DNA of 64,000 bases from Pantoea sp. Eser (GTDB lineage: Bacteria > Pseudomonadota > Gammaproteobacteria > Enterobacterales > Enterobacteriaceae). Every line of letters starts with the position of its first letter. The stretch's first letter is position 1. Position numbers and translations under genes: made by a program. The stretch is from NCBI GenBank assembly GCA_009830035.1, contig SZZY01000007.1:62001-126000 (forward strand), given 5' to 3'. Below, piece after piece: positions 31,618 to 40,948 of the stretch. The notes beneath the pieces were generated by a model. It ran no database searches and had not been told where the DNA came from. It saw nothing but the letters and a program-made list of their open reading frames with translations.

Positions 31618-33324
31618 ATGAAACGGACTCTCCTGCCCCTCTGGGGTCAGCCAAAGGGTGTGATTAGCGTACTGGCGGGATTGTTGTCACCTATCACGTT
31701 TCCGTTAATCGCCGCTCTCCCACCCGATATTTCCCTTCAGGAAAGCAACACTATCGATGCCCGCGAGCGCGTGCTGCAACAGCAGAATATGTCGCAGGCT
31801 AATGAACATCTTCTCCGTCCTGATATTCGTCTGCCTGATTATCCTGCCAGTGAGCAGCCCTGCTTTACCATCAATCGGATCGTCCTGGCTGGCGACGCAG
31901 CCAGCCGTTTTCAGTGGGCGCTCGATGCCGCCGCGGACGCCACCGGCCGCTGTCTGGGCGGGCGGGGTATCGTACTGGTCATCAACAAAGTTGAGAATGC
32001 CATCCTTGCCAAAGGCTATGTGACGACCCGGGTGATGGCGCAGGAGCAGGACCTGACCAAAGGCGTTTTGACGCTCACCCTGCAACCTGGGCGTATCGAC
32101 GATATCCGTTTTGTGGAGCCGGTTTCCTGGCTCGGGCGGCTGTGGAATGCGATACCGGCTTCATCGGGCGATATTCTCAACCTGCGTGATATTGAACAAG
32201 GGCTGGAAAATTTTAAACGGGTACCGAGCGCCAGTGCTGATATTAAAATCGTGCTAGGTGAGCAGGAAGCCACCAGCGACCTTGAGGTTAGCTGGCGGGA
32301 AAAACGGCCGGTGCGGCTCAGTCCGGGGCTGGATGACAGCGGTTCCAAAAGCACCGGGCACTACCTCGGTTCGGCCACGCTGGCGTTGGAGGCTCCCTTT
32401 GCGCAGAACAATCTGTTTTACGCCAACATCGGCAAAAATTTGTTTGAGCATGGGCCGTTCGGCAACCGCTCGCACACCCTGAACTATTTTTTCCCGCTCG
32501 GGTACTGGGCGTTTTCTGGCAACTATAACGATTACACCTACCACCAGAACATCCCCAACGCTAACGAAGTGCTGCGCTACAGCGGCAAGAGCGACAATCT
32601 CCGGCTCACGATCTCCCGGTTGCTCTACCGCGATCAGTCGCACAAAACCACGCTTAATCTGCGCGGCTATCGCTGGCATTCCACCAACGCCGTCAACGAT
32701 ATCAATATTGAGCAGCAGAAACGGCGCACCGCGGGTTGGGAGCTGGGTCTTAATCAGCACAGCTACTTCGGCAGCAGTACGCTGGATGCCAATCTCGCCT
32801 GGCGGCGCGGTACCGGTGCGTTTAATGCCCTGCCCGCACCGGAAGAGGCACGTCATCAGGGCAGCGCCCGAACCGGGATTTTGCTCGGTGATCTGAGTGT
32901 CAATCAGCCTTTTGCCTGGGGTGAACAGCCGTGGCGGGTTTACAGCAGCGTGCGGGGACAATGGAGTCCGAATGCCTTGACGCTGCAGGAGCAAATGGCG
33001 ATTGCCGGTCGTTATACGGTACGCGGCTTCGACGGCGAGCAGATGCTGTCAGGAGAAAAGGGCCTGCTATGGCGTAACGAGATCGGCTGGAACCTTTTTT
33101 CACGCGGGCATGAACTCTATCTGGCTGCGGACTATGGCCGGGTTGGCGGACCCGGTACGCACTACCTGGTTGGGCATCAACTGGCAGGTAGCGTACTTGG
33201 CATGCGTGGCGCACTGTGGCGACGGTTCAGCTATGACCTGTTTGCGGGATTGCCGCTTTATAAACCGGCGGGATTTCATACATCAGGCGCGACTGCAGGT
33301 TTCAATATTGGCCTGGAAATCTGA
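31618..33324 (+). CDS. TpsB outer-membrane exporter (ShlB/FhaC/HecB/CdiB family)
   Basis: 568 residues, the normal size for a two-partner secretion pore. A basic start (MKRTLLPLWGQPKG) and hydrophobic stretch to about 40 form a signal peptide. A POTRA region follows from about 80 to 230 (CFTINRIVLAG, NAILAKGYVTTRVMAQEQDL, GVLTLTLQPGRIDDI). The 16-strand barrel then runs to a C-terminal GFNIGLEI. The L6 motif is TVRGFDGEQ near 466. It lies 60 bp upstream of the tpsA remnant, so the two were partners (TpsB/TpsA or CdiB/CdiA). The exporter is intact though its cargo is ruined. ATG 31618 is preferred because it begins the signal peptide; an in-frame upstream ATG exists at 31573. Confidence 0.9.
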   Translation: MKRTLLPLWGQPKGVISVLAGLLSPITFPLIAALPPDISLQESNTIDARERVLQQQNMSQANEHLLRPDIRLPDYPASEQPCFTINRIVLAGDAASRFQWALDAAADATGRCLGGRGIVLVINKVENAILAKGYVTTRVMAQEQDLTKGVLTLTLQPGRIDDIRFVEPVSWLGRLWNAIPASSGDILNLRDIEQGLENFKRVPSASADIKIVLGEQEATSDLEVSWREKRPVRLSPGLDDSGSKSTGHYLGSATLALEAPFAQNNLFYANIGKNLFEHGPFGNRSHTLNYFFPLGYWAFSGNYNDYTYHQNIPNANEVLRYSGKSDNLRLTISRLLYRDQSHKTTLNLRGYRWHSTNAVNDINIEQQKRRTAGWELGLNQHSYFGSSTLDANLAWRRGTGAFNALPAPEEARHQGSARTGILLGDLSVNQPFAWGEQPWRVYSSVRGQWSPNALTLQEQMAIAGRYTVRGFDGEQMLSGEKGLLWRNEIGWNLFSRGHELYLAADYGRVGGPGTHYLVGHQLAGSVLGMRGALWRRFSYDLFAGLPLYKPAGFHTSGATAGFNIGLEI

Positions 33325-33383
33325 CCACCAAAGCGGGTAATCCCCGCTATCTGAACAGAGTAACTTTCACCCGGATGTGACCC

Positions 33384-36300
33384 ATGAATAAACATTGCTA
33401 TCGCATTATCTTCAGCCGTACTCATGGGGAACTCCGCGTAGTATCGGAACTGGCCCGCAGCTGCAGTACTGAACTGGGCCAGAGCGGTGGCAATGCCACG
33501 CCACGCTTGTGGGTCACTGTGTGTCGCATGATGTGGCTGCTTGGGCTGATGTTGTTTGCAGAACCGGTAATGGCTAACGGGATTGTGGCGGATGTAAACG
33601 CTACGGCCAGAAGTCATCGCCACCCAGAAAGGGCTACCACAGGTTAATATCACCGCCCCCAATCAGGCGGGTATCTCGCATAACCAGTATCAGCAATTCG
33701 ACGTCCCTCAGAACGGCGCCATCCTAAATAACTCCGCGGTGATGACCTCAACACAACTGGCTGGAATGATTCAGGGTAACCCAAACACCCCAGCGGCGCA
33801 GGTGATCCTCAACGAAGTCAACAGCAATAATCCCAGCCAGATACGGGGTTTTATGCAAGTGGCTGGCGGACGGGCACAGGTGATTGTTGCCAACCCGGCA
33901 GGAATTGTCTGCAACGGGTGCGGCACCATTAATGCCGGGCGCATGACGCTGACCACCGGCAAGCCGTAGTTCAACGCCGACGGCAGTCTGGCGGGTTATC
34001 AGGTCGAACGCGGCGCGGTGGAGATCAATGCGGGCATCTGGGCCAAAAAAGAGCTGGCGGTGGTGGCGGGTCGCAACCGCGCAAGCGCGGATGGACAGAC
34101 GGTCACATCGCTGGCTGACGACGGCAGCGCCAGACCTGAACTGGCGATCGACATGGGGCAGATGGGCGGCATGTACAGCGGTCAGATCTGCATGATTGGC
34201 ACCGAAGCGGGCGTCGGCGTGCGCAATCTGAACGCTCAGGTGCAGGCGGGCAAAACGCTGGTGGTGAGCAGCGAAGGTAAACTTGTCTGGCAATCGGCGG
34301 CGCAGGATGGCGTGACGCAGGCCGGAGGTGACATCAGCCTGGCGGCCACGGATGACATTGACTATCAGGGCAAACTCCACAGTGGCGGTCAGCTAAAGGT
34401 TCAGAGCCGCGAAGGCGGAATCACTCAGTTCGGCACCATGGCGGCGGCGGGTGACGTGCGGCTGACGACGGCCCGCAGCATACAGAGCAGCGGACACCTG
34501 CTGGCAGGCAGTGATGCCAGCAGCCAGATTGTGCAGGCGGCCAGTCTGCAGTTGGAGAGCCAAGATGCCATTCGCGCCAGCGGCAGCCTGTTGAGCAAAA
34601 AAGAGGTCAGCGCGCACGGACCCCGGGTCGATCTCAGCGGTGCTCAGATCGCGGCCAGCCTCGCAACGCTGAGCGCAGGAGCAGGCGGCATCGCGGTGCG
34701 CCAGTCGGTGATTAACACTACCGGTGATATTGAGGCGCAGCAGGCGCAGATTAGCGCCGGGCGCTGGCAGATCGATGGACGCAGCCTGTTCAGCCAGCAG
34801 GCCAGATGGTCGCACTCGACAACGCCGCCCAGCACTGGCGGATTGACGGTCTGCTCGACAATACCGCGGGTGAGCTGGGTAACAACGGCGATCTGACACT
34901 GGAGGCGGGCAGCCTGACTAACCAGGGTGGCACCGTCAAAACCCAGGCCGCGCTGGCTCTCTACGCCGGTGGCGCGATTAATAATAGCCAAGGCAGCCTG
35001 CCGGCCGGTGATGCGCTGACGCTCAGCGCGGGCGGTGATCTGGATAATCAATCCGGCATCCTGAACGGCGGCCAGCTGTCGCTGGCCGCGCAGCATCTGA
35101 ATAATGCGCAGGGCGGTATTGTCAGCCAGCGCGATCTCGACCTGACGGCAAATGAGCTGGACAACCAGCAGGGGCTTATTGGCGCGGTCGGCGCACTGGC
35201 AATCCACACCGCTGAATGGAACAACCGTGGCGGCACGGCACAAGGCGAATCGCAGCTCACCGCGCAAGTCAGCCGCCTCAATAACGACGACGGCAAACTG
35301 TTCTCCGGCCAGCAGCTAAGCCTCTCAGTTCACCATCAGATCAGCAACCGCGCAGGTGAAATCAGCGGCACCGCGCTGACGGTGAACAGCAGCAGTCTCG
35401 ACAATACTCAGGGCAAAATGATTGCGCAGGACTGAGCCTGACGACGACACAGGGCCTGGATAACAGCGGCGGCTGGATCGAAGCGGGTCATCATCTTTCC
35501 CTCAACAGCGGCGGACTCTGGCAGAACCGCGACGGTACGGCGCAGGGCGGGTCAGTGCGCTGCAGAACACCCAGGCAGCACTGAACGGGATGCAGGCGGC
35601 GCAGGCGGTTGAGCAGGATGGCCTGCAGAACGGCGGACAGGGCGGGAGCAACACCGTAGGTGTCAGCGCCTCGTATGGCAGCCAGTCGTCGAAAAGCGAG
35701 ACGCGCAGCGACAGCAGCCAGTCGCAGGGCAGCACGCTGACGGCGGGCAGGAACCTGACCGTTACGGCGACCGGCAAAAACGGTGGTGGGCAGAGCGGCG
35801 ACATCAGCATCACCGGCAGCCAGCTTAAAGCGGGCGGCGACCTGGGTCTTGATGCATCGCGGGACATCCTGCTGCAGTCGGCGCAGAACACGCAGAGCAT
35901 CGACAGCAAGAACAGCAGCAAGGGCGGCAGATTCATCTTCGGCTCGATGACCGGCTCGGCGAACGTAAACGTGAGCCGGGATAAGGTGCACAGCAACTGG
36001 CAGAGCGTCACGGAACAGACCGGGATTTTTGCGGGCTAGGGCGGCTTTGACGTGACGGCCGGTGAGCACACGCAGCTGAACGGTGCGGTTATCAGCTCGA
36101 CGGCGACGGCGGATAAAAACCGGCTCGACACCGGCACGCTGGGCTTCGGCGACATTGAGAACCACGCGGAGTATAAAGTGGAGCACCAGAGTACGGGCAT
36201 CAGCACCGGCGGCAGCATCGGCGGAGACTTCGCCGGGAACATGGCGAACGGCATGCTGGCGGGGCTGAACGACAGCGGCAGCGCGGACAGCACCACGAAG

Positions 36301-37296
36301 TCGGCAATAAGCGGGGGGGGGGCAGCAGCAGCATCATCCGCTACCCGTCGAAGCAGAAGCAGGACGTGGCGGACCTCAGCCGCGACGTGGCAAACGCGAA
36401 CCCGGGGCTGGCCGTTATCTTCGACAAGGAGAAGGAGCAGAACCGGCTGAAGGCAGCGCAGATGATAGGCGAAATCGGCAGCCAGGCAGGGGATATCGCC
36501 AGGGCGCAGGGTGAGATAGCGGGCATGAAGGCGCAGCAGGACCCGCAGGCGCTACAGGCGGCGCGGGAGCAGCTGGCCGGAAAAGGTAACCTGAATCCGA
36601 CAGAGAAGCAGGTTGCCGACCAGGCGTACAACACGGCGATGGAGCCGTTCAGAACGGGTTCGGCGCTGCAGCAGAGCATCAGCGCGGTAACGGCGGCGGC
36701 GCAGGGCCTGTCGGACGGGGATGTGGCGCAGGCGGTGAGCGGAGCGGCGGCACCTTACCTGGCTGAGCAGATACATAAGCTGACGGAAGGCAACAGAGAA
36801 GCGCAGGCGATGGCGCACGCAGTACTGGGAGCCGTCACCTCGTACGCGTCCAGCAACAGCGCGCTGGGCACGCTGGCGGCGGGTATGGCGGGCGGCGTGG
36901 TTGGTGACAGCACCGGTAACGCTGTGGCCTGGGCGCAGGTGGGTAATAATGCGGTTGAGAATAATGCGCTGAGTGGTCTGGGAGGCTTTGGTAAAGGCTT
37001 TATGGACTAAGGCCAGTCGGTTAAGTCTTACGCGCAATATGTCCAGGATAAAAAACCTGCCGCCGGAGCAGGTACAGGCCGATCTGGCGCGGATGGTGAA
37101 AGGCGATCTGCCGGAAAGTGCAGATATAATTAAACCTATACTGAGTAATAATCCCAGTTCAGATACCGTAATGGCGTTGTTGTCAGCGGAAAAAGCCAAA
37201 GATTATGCGCTGGCACTGCTGACATCGCTCCCGCTGCTTAAGAGTCGAGATCTCTTACTTAATGGAATTTTCATGAGTGAATATTTCACTAAATAA
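33384..37296 (+). pseudogene. TpsA/CdiA-like filamentous hemagglutinin, shattered
   Basis: Fragments in order make one large exoprotein. They begin with an extended signal peptide (MNKHCYRIIFSRTHGELRVV, then MMWLLGLMLFAEPVMA). A TPS secretion domain follows (NQAGISHNQYQQFDVPQNGA, NPAGIVCNGCGTINAGRMTL), then hemagglutinin repeats (GDLDNQSGILNGGQLSL) and a conserved C-terminal region with the pre-toxin motif AVENNALSGLGGF near 36957. Lesions: frameshift near 33605, TAG 33967-33969, frameshifts near 34805, 35435 and 35560, TAG near 36038, a G10 tract at 36313-36322 where the frame shifts, TAA near 37008 and a shift near 37055. The size (about 1300 codons) is small for the family, so internal repeats have probably been deleted. 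The VENN motif marks CdiA-like toxin-delivery proteins; about 95 codons follow it (to YFTK, TAA 37294-37296), the likely remains of the toxin part. Confidence 0.88.
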
Positions 37297-37341
37297 TTAT
37301 AGGCTATAATAATTTTTAGTTTTATATAAGGAAAGATTGAA

Positions 37342-37878
37342 ATGTATGGAAGCTATTTTATTTCAGGTCATGGCAAAGAGAAGTTTAAGCGCTATTTATT
37401 TCTCTCCGTTATTTTAACTATATCTGTAGCGTGGCTATGGTATCTGATGTGGTCAAATGGCGTCGGAAGGCATGTTATTTTAATGAGTAACATTCCAGAA
37501 TGGACAGCATATATTACTGTCGCGTCAATATTTGGTCTTATTTTTTTAGGGCGTGCTGTTTATTTTAGGCCAGTCGGTGAATCATCTATCTATGTATTAA
37601 AAGCTTTTTGCGGTGGGTTTTATATTGGTTTCGTTAGTATTCTAAATTGTTATAGTGTATATGTTTATGTCGCTCCTGGTAAAACCATTCAGTACGAATC
37701 TGAATATGAGGTCACATTCCCAGGGCCATCAATTGGTAAGTATAGTCATTGTAAAGCAGGGTTATGGATTAAAGATGCATACACAAAAAGATGGATTCAA
37801 CTTTGTACAAATCGTAAAAATTTACACAATGAAAGGAAGCAAGGTATGAGTAAAATGTTGGTAACGGGCTCGCAGTAA
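37342..37878 (+). CDS. AT-rich three-helix membrane protein, possible immunity protein
   Basis: 178 residues of unknown function. Three hydrophobic segments are evident at about 18-38 (YLFLSVILTISVAWLWYLMW), 52-73 (YITVASIFGLIFLGRAVYF) and 82-105. A soluble tail follows (ESEYEVTFPGPSIGKYSHCK, AGLWIKDAYTKRWIQLC). Base composition is far more AT-rich than the rest of the window, and codons such as TTA, ATA and AAA are common, a sign of recent acquisition. TAAGGAAAG lies before ATG 37342. The gene directly follows the VENN-containing tpsA, the position of cdiI immunity genes, and membrane immunity proteins are known for pore-forming toxins. The role is an inference; I do not recognise the family. 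Confidence 0.6.
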   Translation: MYGSYFISGHGKEKFKRYLFLSVILTISVAWLWYLMWSNGVGRHVILMSNIPEWTAYITVASIFGLIFLGRAVYFRPVGESSIYVLKAFCGGFYIGFVSILNCYSVYVYVAPGKTIQYESEYEVTFPGPSIGKYSHCKAGLWIKDAYTKRWIQLCTNRKNLHNERKQGMSKMLVTGSQ

Positions 37879-38064
37879 TGAAATAGGCTCTTACATTAAG
37901 TTATCAGTTCACTTATAATTAATCATCTTTAATAAAGCCTGATAGTGTTAAATATGATATTTATCAGTGAGGACAACGTAGATAAAAAGTTAAAATTCAA
38001 AAAAATATATAAGCAGGAATGCAGATAATCAGGTGACAGTAAAATTTGCCAGCTTTTCTAGACT

Positions 38065-38202
38065 TATGGCGTTTCTCCAAATCCCTATTACGATTTATGG
38101 AGTCATTACCCTAAAATGCCAGGTAACCTGTTTAAGTCTTATTATTATAAATTCTCGTTCCGGTTAAAATATGTGCGCTATCGTAAAGCCCTGATATCCT
38201 GC
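38065..38202 (+). pseudogene. Short AT-rich coding remnant
   Basis: From TAT 38065, directly after an in-frame TAG, 46 codons read YGVSPNPYYDLWSHYPKMPG and YYYKFSFRLKYVRYRKALIS. The composition resembles a real protein fragment (rich in Tyr, Lys, Trp) of the same AT-rich island as the preceding gene. It has no start and no end of its own. Possibly the tail of a displaced orphan toxin or immunity gene. The remaining bases from 37879 to 38064 show nothing recognisable. Confidence 0.35.
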
Positions 38203-38235
38203 CAGACACCATTGCCCCTCTTAATGGGGTCTGGC
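38201..38235. terminator. Hairpin downstream of yibF
   Basis: GCCAGAC and GTCTGGC with inner CATT/AATG pairs form a stem just after the yibF stop on the minus strand and after the AT-rich remnant on the plus strand. There is no clear T run. Confidence 0.45.
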
Positions 38236-38246
38236 TCAGGACACCG

Positions 38247-38858
38247 TCAGGCTGCGGGCGGCGTTGTCCGGGCAAAACTCTCGCGCTGAAACAGCGTCTC
38301 CGCCAGTTTCACCAGCCCCGGCCGCTCCACGCACCAGTTCGGTACCACCCGCCGGAAATTGAGGTAGCCGATCATGCAGCCGGTGGCGATATCGGCCAGG
38401 TTGAGGTGGCCGTTATTAAGCCATTTCCCCTCGGCGGCCATTGTCTCCAGCATATCGAGACTGCGCTGGATTTTTTCCCGGTTGCGCAGCAACACTTCTT
38501 CCGATTGCTGATCGCCTGGCCGCATCTGCTCACGCACAATCACCAGCGCGGCGTCACTGACGCCATCCGCCAGTTTCTCCAGCTGGCGGATGTGCAGCGA
38601 CTGATGGGGATCGGCAGGCAGCAGGGCGGGCGCATCGCCGCGCAGCTCCAGAAACTCAGCAATGATGCTGGAATCGAACCAGATCTGCTGATCGTCAGCC
38701 ACCAGCGCCGGGACTTTTCCCAGCGGATTGTAGTGCGGAACGTGACTGTCATCGCTGTAGGGCGATGCATTAACGAACTCAAAGATAATGCCTTTTTCCA
38801 GCATGATGATCGAAATTTTACGCACAAACGGGCTGGTATAGCTGCCAATCAGTTTCAT
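38247..38858 (-). CDS. yibF: Glutathione S-transferase YibF
   Basis: 203 residues (E. coli 202). The N-terminal thioredoxin-like domain reads [20 protein letters not shown] with [10 protein letters not shown] and the glutathione-binding [11 protein letters not shown] near 63. The C-terminal helical domain contains [19 protein letters not shown] with the N-capping motif Asp. YibF is a GST homologue with weak activity toward model substrates; its physiological role is not settled. It is 14 bp downstream of fdhE and may be read through from the fdo operon. Intact. Confidence 0.92.
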   Translation of the reverse strand: MKLIGSYTSPFVRKISIIMLEKGIIFEFVNASPYSDDSHVPHYNPLGKVPALVADDQQIWFDSSIIAEFLELRGDAPALLPADPHQSLHIRQLEKLADGVSDAALVIVREQMRPGDQQSEEVLLRNREKIQRSLDMLETMAAEGKWLNNGHLNLADIATGCMIGYLNFRRVVPNWCVERPGLVKLAETLFQRESFARTTPPAA

Positions 38859-38872
38859 CGGGTTCCTCCAGG

Positions 38873-39802
38873 TTAGTAAGATTCGCCAGGAAACATAAAC
38901 GGGTTAAGGCTGCTGCGGGCAAAGCCTTCCTGCTCCATCCGGGCATCCAGCACCAGCGACGCCAGATCGTCGGCGACTGGTTCGATAGCCGGGTTTTTTT
39001 CCTGATACAGCATCTTCAGATAGGTGCCGCAGTCGCCGCAGCTCTCCGCTTTCACCGCCGCGTGCTCACTGTAGAGCGACCAGTAGTGCAGATCGCGGGT
39101 CTGTTCGCACTGGGTACATTTACTGCGCACCACGTACCACTCGCTCTCACACAGGTTGCAATGCAGATAACGCGCGCCGTCATGGCTGCCCATATGGACC
39201 ACACTGGCGACCGGCATACTGGCGCAGACTGGACAAAACTGACGCTGGTCACCCATTTCGGCGCGCGCTTTGCCGGGGATCATCGCGGCCATCTGCGCCC
39301 AGTAAAGGGCCAGCGCCGCCCAGATAAACGGCGCGTTGTCGCTGCTTGCCTGCGCATATTCGCCGGCAAACAGCGTGCTGGCCAGCGTCTCCAGCTCGGT
39401 CGCATAGGCTTTCTCCAGGTTTTCCAGCACCGCCAGCGCCTGGCCGCTCATTTCTGGCTTCAGTTCAGCAATCAGCGAGTGCAGCAGTCGGTGCCAGTGG
39501 GTGTCGCGCGGCAGCGTATGGATATTCAGCGGCGGCTTGCCCTCACTGGCGCTCTGAACCAGCCGCGCCTGCAGATCCATATGCAGCGGATGATCATACA
39601 GCACGATTTCCTGCGCTTCGGCGATCACCGTGGCAAAACGCAGATAGTCACCCAGTGGATTTTTAGCCGCCAGGTCGCACAGTCGCGCAGCCCGACGGCT
39701 GTATAGGTTTTTCAGCCGTGGAAAAAGTAACGGCGGAATCATCTCCGCTGTCGTTTTTTCGCTCTTCTCCAGCTGATCTTGCGGGATAATGCGAATACTC
39801 AT
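38873..39802 (-). CDS. fdhE: Formate dehydrogenase accessory protein FdhE
   Basis: 309 residues (E. coli 309). A cytoplasmic rubredoxin-like protein that binds the catalytic subunits of the respiratory formate dehydrogenases before Tat export. Four CxxC motifs that bind iron are present: [26 protein letters not shown] and SCGDCGTY between about 185 and 265. Its ATG overlaps the fdoI stop (TGATG), so it is the fourth gene of fdoGHI-fdhE. It reads as intact although all three enzyme subunit genes upstream are broken. Confidence 0.95.
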   Translation of the reverse strand: MSIRIIPQDQLEKSEKTTAEMIPPLLFPRLKNLYSRRAARLCDLAAKNPLGDYLRFATVIAEAQEIVLYDHPLHMDLQARLVQSASEGKPPLNIHTLPRDTHWHRLLHSLIAELKPEMSGQALAVLENLEKAYATELETLASTLFAGEYAQASSDNAPFIWAALALYWAQMAAMIPGKARAEMGDQRQFCPVCASMPVASVVHMGSHDGARYLHCNLCESEWYVVRSKCTQCEQTRDLHYWSLYSEHAAVKAESCGDCGTYLKMLYQEKNPAIEPVADDLASLVLDARMEQEGFARSSLNPFMFPGESY

Positions 39803-40442
39803 CAGGGGCGTTTTTCCTGTTTTAGAGGCTGATTACGCTGCTCACGGTACCAGCGCTGATGGTGCTGCCTGGCCCAGTCGAAACTGACCCAGCCCTCTAC
39901 CATTGCCGTCAGGGTGCCTTTGATCCACAGCGCGGCATAAACATACACCATGATCATCAAAATCAGCGCCGTGGCGGAGACCGAATGCACCACCAGTGTC
40001 AGTCTAATCAGCGAGATAGTGAACGCGCCGGCGAAGTAAGGTCGCCAGATCACAACGCCACTGACCAGCAGCAGTACTAAGCAGATGATAGCAGCCCAGA
40101 ACACACACTTCTGACCAAAGTTATATTACCGGTATCACCGACCTCTTCATTCAGCGCGATACGGTGAATATTTCTGGCCCAGTAGAGATCGTCGCGATTG
40201 ACCAGATTATGCCGCCAGTAGCGTAAAAACATCAGCATAAAGGCGGCAAACATCACCACACCCACAAATGGATGCAGAATACGCGCCAGCTGTGGAGTGC
40301 CGAATATCAGCATCAGCCAGTTGAAGGAGGGGAAGAAAAAGCCTAACCCGCTCAGCGACGCCAGCACAAAGCATAAGGCGACAATCCAGTGATTAATGTG
40401 TTCTGCCGGGCGATAACGCACCAGGCGATAGGAAGTTTTCAT
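39802..40442 (-). pseudogene. fdoI: Formate dehydrogenase-O cytochrome b556 subunit, frameshifted
   Basis: FdoI is the four-helix membrane anchor that carries two hemes b and passes electrons to quinone. The first 105 codons are good: RYRPAEHINHWIVALCFVLA (heme His), HPFVGVVMFAAFMLMFLRYW. After VGDTGN the frame is lost by one missing base near 40125. The rest (NFGQKCVFWAAI, SGVVIWRPYFAGAF, LVVHSVSATALILMIMVYVY) continues in the next frame to TGA 39802-39804. Helix three and four hemes ligands would be missing from any product. Overlaps fdoH by 4 bp (ATGA). Confidence 0.88.
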
Positions 40443-40948
40443 GATTTGCGCCCCTGCGGCTGATCATCGTCGTAATCGTTGTGATGTTCGGCGACCCGTT
40501 TCGGGCCAACGCCGACATAGTGGAACAGCGAAGCGGCGAAGGTGGCGGCAAAACCGACGGCGGCCACCGGTTTCCAGATGCCTTTCCAGAAGGTAACGGT
40601 CGGGCTGATGTGCGGATCGGCCGGTAAACCGTGGTAGCGCTCTGGCTGACTGGCGTCATGCAGTACGTACATCACGTGGGTGCCGCCAACGCCAGCCGGG
40701 TTATACACCCCGGCCTGGGCGTAACCGCGTGTTTTAAGTTCAGCCACGCGTTCGGCGGCCAGCGTCAGCATGTCGCTTTTGCTGCCAAAATGAATGGCAC
40801 CGGTCGGGCAGGTTTTAACGCACGCCGGCTCCTGGCTGACGCTGACGCGATCTACACACAGGGTGCATTTGTAGACGCGGTTATCCTCTTTATTCAGTCG
40901 GGGCACGTTGAACGGGCAACCGGCGATACAGTAGCCGCAGCCGATACA
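40439..40948 (-). pseudogene. fdoH: Formate dehydrogenase-O iron-sulfur subunit, fused to fdoG by deletion
   Basis: Only the C-terminal half of FdoH is left, from [20 protein letters not shown] through [20 protein letters not shown] and [11 protein letters not shown] to the membrane helix ([28 protein letters not shown]). The first 130 or so residues, with two of the four [4Fe-4S] clusters, are missing. The frame is continuous with the C-terminal part of FdoG: ...[12 protein letters not shown] joins directly to CIGCGYC. In E. coli the two proteins have PEQ and SEQ at these points, so the deletion joined two short identities. Confidence 0.9.
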
